From: CAYQTL01 sp964420405 | Lineage (GTDB): Bacteria; Acidobacteriota; Thermoanaerobaculia; Thermoanaerobaculales; Sulfomarinibacteraceae | NCBI GenBank assembly: GCA_964420405.1 | Contig: CAYQTL010000016.1 | Location: 1-64,000 of the forward strand | Length of the DNA: 64,000 bases | Reading direction: 5' to 3' | Shown here: in pieces, positions 8,102 through 16,477 of the stretch | How positions within the stretch are numbered: position 1 is the first letter of the stretch | Layout: each line of letters opens with the position of its first letter | Notes under the pieces: generated by a model | Database searches by the model: none | Told to the model about the DNA's origin: nothing | What the model saw: only the letters and a program-made list of their open reading frames with translations | Made by a program: the position numbers and the translations under genes

Positions 8102-10780
8102 TCACCCCCGGCGGCGCCACCACACAACCGCGGCCGCGGCGAGCAGGGCGGTCACCGCCACCCAGTGCGACAGCCGTCCCCGGTCGCGCCGGAGGCCGTC
8201 GATCGTCAGATCGCCGTCTCCCACCACGACGAAGCCGGCCCAGTCGGCGGCCGGCGCGCCGGCTCGCAACCGGTCGCGCTGCACGGACGCGAGCGCCTCG
8301 GCGACCGTCAGGCCCCGCGCGATCCCGTCGTAGAAGCCCGCGAGGAGGACCGCCGTGGCGCGGTCCTCGACCGGCCACAGGCTGCCAACCACCGCCCGTG
8401 CGCCCGCGACGAGGAAGCCCCTGGTCAGACCGAGCACCCCTTCGCCCTGCAGCACGGTGCCGGTGCCGCTGCGGCACGAGGCCAGCACCACGAGCGCGTC
8501 GTCGATCGGAAGGTGGACGATGTCGGACAGGCCGAGCCGGCCGCGGTCGTCTCGACCGGCCGGGGCGAGCACCACCGCGCTGCGCGCCGGCTCGGCGGCA
8601 TCGACCTCGGCGTGGGTCGCGAAGTGGACGACCGCGAAACCGCCCATCCCGATCCGCCGGAGCTGCTCGACCGAAGCCTCGGCGCCCACCAGCGCACGGC
8701 TCCCGGCGCCGCCGCGACGCACCAGCCGCCGGACCTCGGCGCGGGCGTGGGGCAGTGCCGGCGGCGGAACCGTCGCGCCGCAGCGTCGGACCGCCGACCC
8801 TGTGGGCGGCGCGGGCGCCGGGTCGCCGATCCCGAGCACGCGCCCGCCGTGGCCGGCCGCGGGGTGCCCGCGCCAGTGGACCAGCGCCGTCAGGGAGGGT
8901 GCCACCGACACCGTGAACGACGTCGCGAGCGGCCCTCCCGCGGCGTCCGCCGGCAACGCCGCGAACGGCAGTGCGTGGAGGACGCCGTCCGGAACGACCA
9001 CCAGGGAGCGAACTCCGTCCGGCAGACCGTGCAGCGCCGGCGCGAGGATCCACTCGGCGAGGACCTCCGCGGCGTCGGCGGCGGCCGCGTCGGCGCCGCT
9101 CTCGACCGCGCCGACGTACAGCTCGACCGCCGGCTCGATCCGCTGGCGGTCGGGCAAGGGGCGAGCCCGCACCTCGCGCGCGGTCACGACCACCACCCAG
9201 GACCCACCCTGCCAGCGACCCACCGCGTCGCTGCGGGTCGCCACCTGGTACACCAGCACCGCCTCGTCCTCTCGCAACAGCCGCTGCAGCTCCACGAGAG
9301 GAGGACCCTCCGGAGCGTCGAGGACGGCCGTCGCGACGTCCCGCAGCTCGGCGGCCTCGAGGACCTCGGCGAGCGAGTGGGCCCGCAACCGATCCGTCGT
9401 CCGCAACGCGAGATCGAGACCGGCGCACTCGCCGCGGTCCGCGCACGGTGCGGCCAGCCGGCCGACCAGGCGCGAGAACACGAAGGCGTACCGCGACGCC
9501 ACCCGCGCCTGCTCCTCGTCGGCACGCTGACGGTCGCGCAGCGTCTCGACCGCCTCGAGGGCGTCGAACGACGCCGCCAGCGCCCCGTCGCGGTCCGGGA
9601 TCCGCCACAGCAGGTCCGCGAGCACGGCGGCGGCCAAGATCTCGTCGTGGGGCGGGCCGCGGTCGCGAGCCCGTGCGGACGCGCGGCGCGCAAGGTCCAC
9701 GCCGGCCTCCCGGTCGCCGCCCGAGAAGCGGTGGATCGCGAGGCCGCGCATCGCGCCGAGGATGATCTCCTCGCTCCGCATCTCGTGGCCGAGCTTCAGC
9801 GCCCGCTGAGCGTGCGCAACGCGCTCCGGATCGCCGTCGTACGGCTGGGCGCACATCAACCGAAGCCGCGCCTCGTGCGTGCGGGCCCCGGCCCGGATCG
9901 CGGCCGCGAGCGACTCGGCGTACACGTCGTCCAGCCGCGCCCGGTCGGCGGGCGTCCGGGCGAGCGCGTCGGCCATGAGCGCGGCGTTGTACCGCGCTCC
10001 GGCTTCGGCGTGGACGTCACCGGCCTCGCGCGCGGCCGCCGCTTCCCGCCGGTACCACTCGAGGGCGCGCTCGAACCTGCCGGTCGCCCAGGCGACGTAC
10101 CCGAGCCCGTCGAGCACCCCTTGCCGGAGGTCGAACGGCGTGTCGGGCCCGAGTGACGACTCGACCGCCAGGAACTCCGCCCGCGCCGTCACGTAGTCCT
10201 CGCTCGACGCCGCACGCCAGCCGATCGCCATCCGGACGCGCGCGGTGGCGGACGGATCACCCCAGGCGGTCGCGACCTCGAGCGCACGCTCGAGGTGCTC
10301 CCCGACCTCGTCGGCTCGACCGCGACGTCCGAGCCAGAACGCCAGCCCGAGCCGTGCGTAGATCTCCCCCTCCGCCTCGCCGAGCTCGGCGAAGCGGCCG
10401 GCGGACCACTCGTAGAGGTCGAGCGCCTCCGGATCACCCTGGTCGCCGCGGATCGCCGCCAGGTACAGCACCGGCCGCGGGTCCTCCGGCCCGTCACGGC
10501 GCAGCTCCTCGAGTGCCGTCGCCGCCTCCTGCCACAGGTTCTCGCGCCGCGCGATCGCCCAGAAGCAGCGGTACGCCGCGAGCTCGTCCGGATGCACGCG
10601 GATCAGCTCGCGGCAGTCGTCGACCGTTTCCGGGGGGCGGTCGAGGCCGAGCCCACCGGCTGCGGAGACCGGCGGCGCGGAGCACACCAGAACCAGGACG
10701 ATCGCCCGGACGCCACCGCGACGGAACCACCCCCCGGCCGATGACGCCCGCCGGCCGGTCTGGGTCCATCGATCGTCCAT
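8102..10780 (-). CDS. TPR-CHAT caspase-like peptidase, membrane-associated
   Basis: This is an 892-residue protein. The ATG at 10780 is preceded by GGAGGG four bases upstream, which decides the start over longer alternatives. A hydrophobic N-terminal segment (AIVLVLVCSAPPVSA) acts as a signal peptide or anchor. Alpha-helical TPR-like repeats run from about residue 60 to 480. A CHAT domain fills the last ~330 residues with the expected caspase-clan dyad, His723 in VVHFATHAEVD and Cys769 in LASCRSGTG. A final helix (WVAVTALLAAAAVVWW) near the C-terminus could anchor it, so the CHAT domain is predicted to be outside the cytoplasm. CHAT proteins are separase/caspase relatives, and the substrate here is unknown. 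Confidence 0.85.
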   Translation of the reverse strand: MDDRWTQTGRRASSAGGWFRRGGVRAIVLVLVCSAPPVSAAGGLGLDRPPETVDDCRELIRVHPDELAAYRCFWAIARRENLWQEAATALEELRRDGPEDPRPVLYLAAIRGDQGDPEALDLYEWSAGRFAELGEAEGEIYARLGLAFWLGRRGRADEVGEHLERALEVATAWGDPSATARVRMAIGWRAASSEDYVTARAEFLAVESSLGPDTPFDLRQGVLDGLGYVAWATGRFERALEWYRREAAAAREAGDVHAEAGARYNAALMADALARTPADRARLDDVYAESLAAAIRAGARTHEARLRLMCAQPYDGDPERVAHAQRALKLGHEMRSEEIILGAMRGLAIHRFSGGDREAGVDLARRASARARDRGPPHDEILAAAVLADLLWRIPDRDGALAASFDALEAVETLRDRQRADEEQARVASRYAFVFSRLVGRLAAPCADRGECAGLDLALRTTDRLRAHSLAEVLEAAELRDVATAVLDAPEGPPLVELQRLLREDEAVLVYQVATRSDAVGRWQGGSWVVVVTAREVRARPLPDRQRIEPAVELYVGAVESGADAAAADAAEVLAEWILAPALHGLPDGVRSLVVVPDGVLHALPFAALPADAAGGPLATSFTVSVAPSLTALVHWRGHPAAGHGGRVLGIGDPAPAPPTGSAVRRCGATVPPPALPHARAEVRRLVRRGGAGSRALVGAEASVEQLRRIGMGGFAVVHFATHAEVDAAEPARSAVVLAPAGRDDRGRLGLSDIVHLPIDDALVVLASCRSGTGTVLQGEGVLGLTRGFLVAGARAVVGSLWPVEDRATAVLLAGFYDGIARGLTVAEALASVQRDRLRAGAPAADWAGFVVVGDGDLTIDGLRRDRGRLSHWVAVTALLAAAAVVWWRRRG

Positions 10781-10920
10781 AGAACCCTCCGCTGATCGAC
10801 CGCTGCTCACGACCGGAACGGAATTCGTCTCGAGTATACGCCGGGGAACCGCGCGACACGCTGCCCACGACGGGCCACCGGGAGCGCCTCCCATGCGATG
10901 ATCGCCGCAGGGGGATGACG

Positions 10921-11295
10921 ATGGCCGCACCGAACATGGACGAGAAGGTGACTGTCAGGCTGACGCCGCAGAAGCAGTCGGACGGGTCGATCGTGTTCAA
11001 TTGGAACGACAACGGCCGCACCCGGCTCGGCCTGCTGGCGGCCGGCAGCAGCCCGCACCGGGAGGCGAAACGGGCACTGGACGCCTGGAAGGCCGCCCAG
11101 GGACGGGCCGACCGGGGCCTCGGGCCGGCGGCGGCCGCTCCGCGCGGCACATCGGCCGCCAGGCGCCAGCCGCCGCCGCTCTCGACGGCACGGCCCGCGA
11201 CCTCCGGCGCGCCCACCGTGACCCTCACCCGCCGGCACGCCGAGAACGCCTGCCGCAACTACGAGCGCCAGGTCGGCAGCCGCCGCCGGCCGTGA
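10921..11295 (+). CDS. small basic hypothetical protein
   Basis: This 124-residue protein is read from ATG 10921, which has AGGGGG six bases upstream; an ATG at 10915 is too close to that site. The first ~50 residues (MDEKVTVRLTPQKQSDG, FNWNDNGRTRLG) look like a folded beta-rich domain. The middle is a low-complexity Ala/Pro/Arg linker and the end is basic. It is transcribed divergently from the CHAT gene. I recognise no family. Confidence 0.5.
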   Translation: MAAPNMDEKVTVRLTPQKQSDGSIVFNWNDNGRTRLGLLAAGSSPHREAKRALDAWKAAQGRADRGLGPAAAAPRGTSAARRQPPPLSTARPATSGAPTVTLTRRHAENACRNYERQVGSRRRP

Positions 11296-11612
11296 CGCCG
11301 CCGCTCCGGCCACGACCGGATCCCTGAGCTTCAGTCTCAGGACAGAGCGACACTCCAACCGCGCCGATCGCAGAATGCAATCGGTTCCCGGTTGCGATAC
11401 ACTGCCCGCACCTCAACCGGGTCGGAGGCACTGGTGCCGCCTGTCGGGAGAATCTCCCGGGTCCTGCCATCGGAAGCGGTCGCTTTCACATGCACCGGGA
11501 TCCCGCCGCGTCCCGCGGCCTCCGGATGTCACCCCCGCCGCCGCCACCCGGCCACGCGACGGTGGGTCCGGCCCCTCCAGGACACCGCGTCTCGGACCGC
11601 GAAGGAGGCCCC
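11296..11612 (+). other. intergenic leader of the redox operon
   Basis: These 317 bases upstream of the NuoE-like gene contain no convincing reading frame. A weak -10-like GATACA (11396-11401) is followed by a short inverted repeat (11445-11459). The ribosome site GAAGGAGG lies at 11601-11608, just before the ATG at 11613. I see no riboswitch that I can name. Confidence 0.4.
11445..11459. promoter_or_regulatory. short inverted repeat upstream of the redox operon
   Basis: CGGGAG-AAT-CTCCCG is a perfect 6-bp dyad. It lies about 45 bp downstream of a weak -10 candidate and 150 bp before the first gene. It shares the GGGAG/CTCCC core with the dyad before hoxE (44244-44260), but the spacing differs (3 versus 1). 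It may be an operator, an RNA hairpin or chance. Confidence 0.25.
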
Positions 11613-12596
11613 ATGACGGCCACCCAGACGCCCCCCCGCTCCGTCGCAGAGGAGATCTGCACCACCTGCCGGCACCTGCCCGGCTGCGTCCACCGGGCCC
11701 GCCAGCGCGCGCCCACCTACGACTGCGACCTCTACGAGGAGGGCGAGTGGACGGTCGACATGGTGGCCGCCATCGTCGACCGCAACCGCGACCAGCGCGG
11801 CGGCCTGATCTCGATCCTGGAGGGGATCCAGGCCAAGTGCGGCTACCTGCCCGAGGGCGCGCTGCGGATCGTCGCCGAGCGGACCGGACGCTCGCTGGTC
11901 GACATCTACGGCGTGGCCACGTTCTACAAGGCGTTCAGCCTCGAGCCGCGCGGCCAGCACCTGTGCTCGGTGTGCGTCGGCACCGCGTGCCACGTCCGCA
12001 ACGCGCCGGCGGTGGTCGAGCAGTTCAAAGACGCGCTCGGCGTCGAGCCCGGCCGCACCACCGACGACGGCGAGTTCACGCTCGAGACGGTCAACTGTCT
12101 GGGGGCGTGCGCTCTCGGGCCGATCGTGGTGGTCGACGGGCACTACTTCGCCAACGTCGACCGCGGCCGGGTCGGCGAGATCCTCGACCGCACGCGCACC
12201 GGCCTCGACGCCGTCGAGCCGGTCGGCGACAGCCGCGTGTTTCCGGTCGAGGTGTACTGCGCGCGCTGCAACCACAGCCTGATGGACCCGCGCCACCCGG
12301 TCGAGGGGCACCCGTCGGTGCGGGTCACGATCTCCTTCGGCCGCCTGCACGGCTGGCTGCGGCTGTCGTCGCTGTGGGGCAGCTACACGATCGAGTCGGA
12401 GCACGAGATCCCGGCGGACACCGTCGCCAACTTCTTCTGCCCCCACTGCCACGCCGAGCTCGCCGGCGCCACCGACTGCCCGCTGTGCGCGGCGCCGATG
12501 GTGCCGCTGATCGTGCGCGGCGGCGGCATGGTGCAGATCTGCTCGCGCCGCGGCTGCCACAGCCACATGCTCGACCTCGACGGCGTCAACCTGTGA
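11613..12596 (+). CDS. NuoE/HydA-type [2Fe-2S] subunit with extra zinc-ribbon-like domains
   Basis: This 327-residue protein is first in a four-gene operon and has a GGAGG ribosome site. Residues ~45-205 match the 24-kDa NADH-dehydrogenase fold, with ligands Cys121, Cys126, Cys162 and Cys166 (CVGTAC and NCLGAC). Normal NuoE is about 160-170 residues. This one has an N-terminal Cys cluster (C16, C19, C25) and about 120 extra C-terminal residues with CxxC pairs (VYCARCNH, FFCPHCHAEL, CPLC) that resemble zinc ribbons. It should pass electrons to or from the NuoF module encoded next. The extra cysteine domains set it apart from the standard complex I and Hox subunits. Confidence 0.85.
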   Translation: MTATQTPPRSVAEEICTTCRHLPGCVHRARQRAPTYDCDLYEEGEWTVDMVAAIVDRNRDQRGGLISILEGIQAKCGYLPEGALRIVAERTGRSLVDIYGVATFYKAFSLEPRGQHLCSVCVGTACHVRNAPAVVEQFKDALGVEPGRTTDDGEFTLETVNCLGACALGPIVVVDGHYFANVDRGRVGEILDRTRTGLDAVEPVGDSRVFPVEVYCARCNHSLMDPRHPVEGHPSVRVTISFGRLHGWLRLSSLWGSYTIESEHEIPADTVANFFCPHCHAELAGATDCPLCAAPMVPLIVRGGGMVQICSRRGCHSHMLDLDGVNL

Positions 12597-12606
12597 GGAG
12601 GCGGTG

Positions 12607-15600
12607 ATGGAGAGGATCTCATCGGTCCAGGCGTTCAAGGACCTGCGTGAGCGCCTGCGCGTCGACCGCAACGGCGACCTGCCGACGATCGTGATCCCCG
12701 CCGGCACCTGCGGCCAGGCGAGCGGCGCCAACGACATCATCCGGATCGCCAAGCGGACGGTGCTCGAGCGCGGCCTCGGCGAGCAGCTCCGGATCCGGAT
12801 CACGGGATGCCACGGCTACTGCCAGATGGAGCCGTCGGCGCTGGTGCTGCCCGAGCGCACGTTCTACCCGCGGCTCGACCTGGAGGGCATGGAGCGGGTG
12901 GTGGAGGCGGCCGCGGAGGGCCGGGTCGTCGACGACCTGCTGTACCTCGACCCGGCCAGCGGCCGGCGGATCGCCTGCCAGGACGAGGTGCCGTTCTTCG
13001 CCAACCAGCGCCGCACCCTGCTGGCCCGCAACGAGCTGCTCGACCCGATCCGGATCTTCCACGCGGTCGACTCGGGCGGCTACCGGGCGCTCGCCGAGGT
13101 GCTCGAGCAGGGACGCCCGGAGGCGGTGATCGAGGCGCTGCGGACCGCTGGGCTGCGCGGCCGCGGCGGCGCGGGCTTCCCGGTCTGGCGCAAGTGGCAG
13201 ATGCTCGCCGAGCAGCCTTCGGACCGCGGCACGTTCCTGGTCTGCAACGCCGACGAGGGCGACCCGGGCGCCTACATGGACCGCAGCCTGCTGGAGGGCA
13301 ACCCGCACTCGATCCTCGAGGGGATGCTGATCGGCGCCTACGCCACCGGCGCCACCGAGGGAGTGCTCTACGTCCGCGCCGAGTACCCGCTGGCGATCAA
13401 GCACCTGACGATCGCGATCCGCCAGGCGCGCGAGTTCGGCCTGCTCGGGAAGGGCATCCTGGGCTCGGACTTCGACTTCGACGTCCAGCTCGTGCGCGGC
13501 GCCGGGGCGTTCGTGTGCGGCGAGTCGACGGCGCTGATCGCGTCGATCGAGGGCCGCATGGGCGAGCCCCGCCAGCGGCCGCCGTTCCCGGTCGAGCGCG
13601 GCATCGACGGCCGGCCGACCGCGATCAACAACGTCGAGACCTGGGCCAACGTGCCGGTGATCCTGCTCGAGGGGCCGGAGGCGTTCGCCGGCCTGTGCAC
13701 CGACGGCAACTGCGGCACCAAGATCTTCAGCCTGGTCGGCAAGGTCGCCAACACCGGCCTGGTCGAGGTGCCGATGGGCAGCTCGATCCGGTCGATCGTG
13801 TACGGCGTCGGCGGCGGCTCGGCGTCGGGCGCGCCGCTCAAGGCGGTGCAGACCGGCGGCCCGTCGGGCGGCTGCATCCCCGCCGACCGGTTCGACCTGC
13901 CGATCGACTACGACAGCCTCGTCGAGGCGGGCTCGATCATGGGCTCGGGCGGCATGATCGTGATGGACGCCGACACCTGCATGGTCGACGTCGCCACGTA
14001 CTTCATGAAGTTCCTGATGGACGAGTCCTGCGGCAAGTGCTTCACGTGCCGCAAGGGCACCCAGCGGATGCACGAGATCCTCGAGGACGTGACCGAGGGC
14101 CGCGCGACGATGACCGACGTCGACCTGCTCGAGGAGCTGGCCCACGTCGTCCGCGACACCTCGATGTGCGGCCTCGGCCAGTCGGCCGCCAACCCGGTGC
14201 TGAGCACGCTTCGCTACTTCCGCGACGAGTACCGGCGGCACGTGATCGACCAGCGGTGCGACGCGTTCGTGTGCGGCTCGCTGGTCGGTGCGCCGTGCCA
14301 GACGGCCTGCCCGGTCGGCACCGAGGCGTGGCGCTACGTCGCCCACATCGGCCGCGGCGAGTACGACGCGGCCTACAACGTGATCCGGGCGGCGAACCCG
14401 TTCCCGTCGGTCTGCGCCCGCGCCTGCGACCACCCGTGCGAGAGCCGCTGCCGCGCCGGCACCAGCGGCGGCGAGCCGGTCGCGATCCGGGCGCTGAAGC
14501 GGTTCGTCACCGACCGCGCCGACCCGGCGTCGTACGTCCCCGAGCGCCGCGAGTGGGGCGACGGCGTGCCGCCGCGGGTGGCGGTCATCGGCTCCGGCCC
14601 CGCCGGCCTGACCGCCGCCCACCACCTGTCCCTCGCCGGCTGCCGGGTGACGGTGCACGAGGCCGAGGCCGAGCCCGGCGGCATGCTGTACTGCGCGATC
14701 CCCGCCTACCGGCTGCCGCCGGAGGTCGTCCGGCGCGAGATCGAGGCGCTGCTGGACGACAACGTCGAGGTCCGCTGCGGCTGCGCGCTCGGCCGCGACG
14801 TCACCGTCGACGGCCTGCTCGACGAGGGCTACGGCGCGGTGCTGCTCGCCCTCGGCGCCCACACCAGCCGGCCGCTCGCGCTCGACGGCGAGGACGCCCC
14901 GGGCGTGCTGCCGTCGATCGAGTTCCTCAAGGCGTGGAACCTGCGCGGCGAGCAGCTCGCGAAGGGCCGGGTCGGCGTCATCGGCGGCGGCAACTCGGCG
15001 ATCGACGCCGCCCGCACCGCGATCCGCCAGCGCGACGTCGACAGCGTGACGATCTACTACCGCCGCACGCGGGCCGAGATGCCGGCGTTCGAAGAGGAGA
15101 TCGAGGCCGCGCTCGAGGAGGGCATCGCGCTCGAGACCCTGGTCACGCCGACCCGCATCGGCACCACCAGCGGCGTGTTCTCGCACCTCGAGTGCGTCCG
15201 CAACACCCTCGGCGAGGCCGACGCGAGCGGCCGCCGTCGGCCGGTGCCGCTCGAGGGAACGGAGTTCACGGTCGAGCTCGACACCCTTCTCGTCGCGATC
15301 AGCGAGGACTCGGGGGTCGACGCCCTCGGCCCGGCGCGGTCGAGCGGCATCGAGACCACCGACCGCAGCACCGTCGCCGCCGACCCCGCGACCCTCCAGA
15401 CCAGCCGCCCGGGGGTGTTCGCCGCCGGCGACGTCGTCACCGGGCCGAACACCATCGTCGAGGCGATCGCGGCCGGCAAGCGGGCGGCGGCGATGATCGA
15501 GCGCCACCTGCGCGGCCAGCCGCTCGAGATGAAGCTGCCGAGCTGCCGTCCGTCCGTGTGGGTGCCGCCGCTTGACGCCGACGCCGAGCCGGCACCGCTG

Positions 15601-15786
15601 GCATCCGACCGGATCCGGACGCCGCGCGCCTCGGTCGAGTGGCGCCGTCGCAACTTCGCAGAGGTCGAGGTAACGCTGTCGCCCGACGAGGCGCGGCGCG
15701 AGGCCCACCGCTGCCTGCGCTGCGACCTCGAGTTCACGGGCGGCCTGGCCCCGGCGGAGACCGCCCTGGAGGAGGTGACGACATGA
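12607..15786 (+). CDS. NuoF-GltD fusion: NADH-binding flavoprotein joined to a glutamate-synthase small-subunit-like oxidoreductase
   Basis: This 1,059-residue fusion starts at ATG 12607, 11 bp after the NuoE-like gene. In order it shows a thioredoxin-like [2Fe-2S] domain (TGCHGYCQ, ~65-75) and a NuoF FMN/NADH domain ([25 protein letters not shown]). A 4Fe-4S site follows (ESCGKCFTC and MCGLGQS), then from about residue 560 a GltD-like half. That half has two cysteine clusters (CQTACPVG, CARACDHPCESRC), an FAD site (VAVIGSGPAGLTAAHHL), a second dinucleotide site (VGVIGGGNSAIDAA) and the closing FAD motif (GVFAAGDVV). The layout resembles subunits of NAD(P)-dependent bifurcating enzymes such as the HydABC, Nfn and Stn types. 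The exact reaction is not known. Confidence 0.88.
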   Translation: MERISSVQAFKDLRERLRVDRNGDLPTIVIPAGTCGQASGANDIIRIAKRTVLERGLGEQLRIRITGCHGYCQMEPSALVLPERTFYPRLDLEGMERVVEAAAEGRVVDDLLYLDPASGRRIACQDEVPFFANQRRTLLARNELLDPIRIFHAVDSGGYRALAEVLEQGRPEAVIEALRTAGLRGRGGAGFPVWRKWQMLAEQPSDRGTFLVCNADEGDPGAYMDRSLLEGNPHSILEGMLIGAYATGATEGVLYVRAEYPLAIKHLTIAIRQAREFGLLGKGILGSDFDFDVQLVRGAGAFVCGESTALIASIEGRMGEPRQRPPFPVERGIDGRPTAINNVETWANVPVILLEGPEAFAGLCTDGNCGTKIFSLVGKVANTGLVEVPMGSSIRSIVYGVGGGSASGAPLKAVQTGGPSGGCIPADRFDLPIDYDSLVEAGSIMGSGGMIVMDADTCMVDVATYFMKFLMDESCGKCFTCRKGTQRMHEILEDVTEGRATMTDVDLLEELAHVVRDTSMCGLGQSAANPVLSTLRYFRDEYRRHVIDQRCDAFVCGSLVGAPCQTACPVGTEAWRYVAHIGRGEYDAAYNVIRAANPFPSVCARACDHPCESRCRAGTSGGEPVAIRALKRFVTDRADPASYVPERREWGDGVPPRVAVIGSGPAGLTAAHHLSLAGCRVTVHEAEAEPGGMLYCAIPAYRLPPEVVRREIEALLDDNVEVRCGCALGRDVTVDGLLDEGYGAVLLALGAHTSRPLALDGEDAPGVLPSIEFLKAWNLRGEQLAKGRVGVIGGGNSAIDAARTAIRQRDVDSVTIYYRRTRAEMPAFEEEIEAALEEGIALETLVTPTRIGTTSGVFSHLECVRNTLGEADASGRRRPVPLEGTEFTVELDTLLVAISEDSGVDALGPARSSGIETTDRSTVAADPATLQTSRPGVFAAGDVVTGPNTIVEAIAAGKRAAAMIERHLRGQPLEMKLPSCRPSVWVPPLDADAEPAPLASDRIRTPRASVEWRRRNFAEVEVTLSPDEARREAHRCLRCDLEFTGGLAPAETALEEVTT

Positions 15787-16460
15787 TCACCCTCACCGTC
15801 AACGGCCTCGAGGTGTCGGTCGAGCCCGGCTCGACCCTGCTCGAGGCCGCCCAGTTCCTCGGCTTCCCGATCCCCACGCTGTGCCACATGGAGGGGCTCA
15901 GCCCCTACGGCGCCTGCCGGCTGTGCGTGGTCGAGATCGGCGAGGGGCCGCGCGCGCGGCTCGTCAGCTCGTGCACCTACCCCGTCCAGGAGGGTCTGAA
16001 GGTGCGGACCGCCTCCAACCGCGTGCTGCGGGCGCGGCGGATGGTGGTCGAGCTGCTGCTCGCGACGTGCCCGCAGTCGAAGACCATCCAGGATCTGGCG
16101 TCGGAGCTCGGCGTTCGCCAGCAGCGGTTCCGGCAGGAGCACGAGGACTGCGTGCTGTGCGGCCGCTGCGTGCGGATGTGCGCCGAGCAGATGGCCGCCG
16201 GCGCGATCGGGTTCTTCGGCCGCGGCCAGGACCGTCGGCTCGGGACGCCGTTCGACGCCACCTCGGAGGTGTGCCGGCTGTGCGGCGGCTGCATCTACGT
16301 CTGCCCGGCGTGCGAGCTGCGGTGCACCTACACCGAGCCGGAGAAGGCGATCTGCGGCGGCTGCCTCAACCTCGCGCCGCCGTGCGCCGACAAGCCCGCG
16401 TTCGACGACATGATGTGCTTCCTGCGGCCGTGCGCGGCCTGCGAGATCACGACCGACTGA
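15783..16460 (+). CDS. NuoG-N/HoxU-like ferredoxin subunit lacking the His-Cys cluster
   Basis: This 225-residue protein overlaps the previous gene by 4 bp (ATGA). The N-terminus is a plant-type [2Fe-2S] domain with Cys34, Cys45, Cys48 and Cys64. Where NuoG and HoxU carry the His/Cys-ligated 4Fe-4S motif, this protein has only LLLATCPQSK, so that cluster appears lost. Two 4Fe-4S motifs follow (CVLCGRCVRMC and CRLCGGCIYVCP). The last 50 residues contain further cysteines (ICGGCLNLAPPC, CFLRPCAAC) that could hold another cluster. It should wire the NuoEF module to the GOGAT-like partner encoded next. Confidence 0.85.
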   Translation: MITLTVNGLEVSVEPGSTLLEAAQFLGFPIPTLCHMEGLSPYGACRLCVVEIGEGPRARLVSSCTYPVQEGLKVRTASNRVLRARRMVVELLLATCPQSKTIQDLASELGVRQQRFRQEHEDCVLCGRCVRMCAEQMAAGAIGFFGRGQDRRLGTPFDATSEVCRLCGGCIYVCPACELRCTYTEPEKAICGGCLNLAPPCADKPAFDDMMCFLRPCAACEITTD

Positions 16461-16477
16461 GACACAGGAGGAGTCCC

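Noticed and set aside
12619..15708. 1,029-codon minus-strand frame opposite the NuoF-GltD gene
   Set aside because: Shadow frame; composition is dominated by Arg, Ala, Asp, Gly and Val and no motif is seen, while the plus strand has clear FMN, FAD and FeS motifs.
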